A DNA stretch of 64,000 bases from RUG714 sp964623515 (GTDB lineage: Bacteria > Bacillota > Clostridia > Oscillospirales > Acutalibacteraceae). The notes beneath the pieces were generated by a model, which was given only the letters and a program-made list of their open reading frames with translations, made no database searches and had not been told where the DNA came from. Made by a program: the position numbers and the translations under genes. The stretch spans positions 1 through 64,000 of the forward strand of contig CAZURV010000003.1 in NCBI GenBank assembly GCA_964623515.1, written 5' to 3'. This document shows, one piece after another, positions 62,695 to 64,000 of the stretch (the first letter of the stretch is position 1; the number at the start of each line of letters is the position of its first letter).

Positions 62695-64000
62695 ATGAAA
62701 AAATTAAGGAGAGTTTTTGCCGCTGTGCTTGCTTTATCGCTTGTGTTTACATGTATATTTATGTTTAGCGCATGCAAAGCACAGGAGAACACAAAACAAA
62801 ACAATGCATCCATAACTATCCGTTACTTGAATTTTAAACCGGAAGTAGCTGATATTTATAAAGAACTTGCCGCGGCATATGAGGCTGAAACAGGCGTTAA
62901 AGTTGTTGTTGAAACGGCTGCGAATAATCAATATGAATCGACGCTTACTGCCAAAATGGCTACGGACGAAGCGCCTACGCTCTTTCAGATTAACGGACCG
63001 AAAGGCTATGCCAACTGGAAAGATTACTGCGCTGATTTAAGCGGATGTGAACTGTATAAGCATTTAACAGATAAGTCGCTTGCGGTAACGGGAGCCGACG
63101 GTAAGGTATATGGGATTCCTTATGTGGTTGAAGGTTATGGAATCATTTATAATAAGGCGATAACCGATAAATATTTTGCGTTACCCGATAAAACTGTAGA
63201 GTATGTATCCATGGATGAAGTTAATAATTTTGAAAAGCTGAAAGAAGTAGTCGAAGATATGCAGAAAAATGCCGAGGCACTTGGCATAAAAGGCGTTTTT
63301 GCTTCAACTTCACTCAAATCCGGCGAGGATTGGAGGTGGCAGACGCATCTTGCCAATCTTCCGATATACTATGAATTTGCCGATAAAAAGGCAGACCTTA
63401 CTTCAGACGATACAAAGACAATCACATTTGATTATGCAGATAATTTTAAGAATATCTTTGATTTATATATCAACAATTCGGTTATTGATAAAAAATCCGT
63501 CGGAACAAAAACTGTTGTGGATTCCATGAGTGAGTTTGCGCTTGAACAGTGTGCCATGGTGCAGAATGGCAACTGGGCGTGGGGACAAATCGGTGAAGTT
63601 TCCGGGAATAGAGTTTTAGCCGAAAACGTCAAATATCTTCCCATCTATATGGGTGTTGAGAGCGAGGAAAAGCAGGGATTGTGTGTCGGAACGGAAAACT
63701 TTTATGCGATAAACGCAACAGCCGATGTTCAGGAACAGGAAGCTGCGGCAGATTTCATTTATTGGATGTATTCCAGTGACAAAGGGAAGGAGTATATAAC
63801 GAATAAACTTGGATTTATCGCGCCGTTTGATACGTTTACCGATGATGAAAAACCGACCGATCCATTAGCAAAAGAAGTAATCGAATGGATGAATAAAGAC
63901 GGCGTAACAACTGTTCCATGGAATTTTACGCTGTTCCCGTCGCAGACGTTTAAAAACAATTTTGGGGCGTCTCTTCTGCAATATGCACAGGGAACAAAGG
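62695..64000 (+). CDS. carbohydrate ABC transporter substrate-binding lipoprotein (partial)
   Basis: The open frame runs from ATG 62695, with AAGGAGG before it, off the window end (435 codons without a stop). The signal peptide MKKLRRVFAAVLALSLVF... ends at a lipobox-like FSAC (Cys ~24). The body has the extracellular solute-binding family 1 pattern of MsmE/MalE-type sugar-binding proteins: EAETGVKVVVETAANNQYES, TDEAPTLFQING, GKVYGIPYVVEGYGIIYNK and EFALEQCAMVQNGNWAWGQIG. Permease genes are expected just past the window. The specific sugar is unknown. Confidence 0.85.
   Translation, partial: MKKLRRVFAAVLALSLVFTCIFMFSACKAQENTKQNNASITIRYLNFKPEVADIYKELAAAYEAETGVKVVVETAANNQYESTLTAKMATDEAPTLFQINGPKGYANWKDYCADLSGCELYKHLTDKSLAVTGADGKVYGIPYVVEGYGIIYNKAITDKYFALPDKTVEYVSMDEVNNFEKLKEVVEDMQKNAEALGIKGVFASTSLKSGEDWRWQTHLANLPIYYEFADKKADLTSDDTKTITFDYADNFKNIFDLYINNSVIDKKSVGTKTVVDSMSEFALEQCAMVQNGNWAWGQIGEVSGNRVLAENVKYLPIYMGVESEEKQGLCVGTENFYAINATADVQEQEAAADFIYWMYSSDKGKEYITNKLGFIAPFDTFTDDEKPTDPLAKEVIEWMNKDGVTTVPWNFTLFPSQTFKNNFGASLLQYAQGTK

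Overview
The window is a chromosome segment of a Gram-positive, endospore-forming anaerobe, most likely a gut Clostridia member of the Ruminococcus/Oscillospiraceae type. The evidence is spoIIE and ypeB (sporulation and germination), a T-box before thrS, a ZTP riboswitch before a purine operon that ends in formate-tetrahydrofolate ligase, SipW-like signal peptidase logic, BspA-type leucine-rich surface proteins, a dockerin, and many polysaccharide-active enzymes. No rRNA, tRNA or CRISPR was seen.

Layout. 1-1.2 kb: decayed accessory DNA (truncated ArdC-like antirestriction gene, an ORF remnant, a tail of an unidentified ORF). 1.3-4.5 kb: GH18 enzyme, patatin phospholipase, DUF308 membrane protein, dCMP deaminase. 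4.5-5.15 kb: gene-free gap with two diverged repeat copies. 5.2-11.3 kb: secA, murA, WalJ/YycJ-type hydrolase, rlmH and a small membrane protein. 11.5-15.8 kb: two large secreted proteins, one carrying a dockerin. 15.9-29.2 kb: promoter, ZTP riboswitch and purE-C-F-M-N-purO-purH(C-terminal)-D-L-fhs, a ten-gene operon taking PRPP to IMP with its one-carbon supply (purB is not here). 29.4-34 kb: secreted GH5 enzyme and homoserine dehydrogenase. 34.2-41.2 kb: AI-2E-family transporter, a three-gene membrane protein/PqqD/S26-peptidase operon, pseudouridine synthase, DUF4830, YpeB, lipoprotein. 41.3-46.7 kb: SpoIIE, GH13 glucosidase, radical SAM protein. 46.7-53 kb: ymdB-SBP-recG-rSAM operon facing rny. 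53.2-62.2 kb: a third surface protein, T-box/thrS, alcohol dehydrogenase, phosphatase, M3 peptidase. The window ends inside a sugar-binding lipoprotein gene.

The most notable undescribed signal is a roughly 165-bp interspersed repeat in six intergenic copies (1011, 9614, 29173, 45792 reversed, 58057, 62286). It is built of consecutive hairpins, and paired bases change together between copies, so its fold appears conserved. Several copies begin at or within a few bases of a stop codon. A second, more degenerate AT-rich repeat family with inverted ends (4457, 4833, 34070, 45969, 60423) shares a TTTAAATCGGA-like terminus with the first. The second candidate system is the PqqD-like/S26-peptidase/membrane-protein operon at 35.5-38 kb. 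All assignments come from reading motifs; no database search was run.
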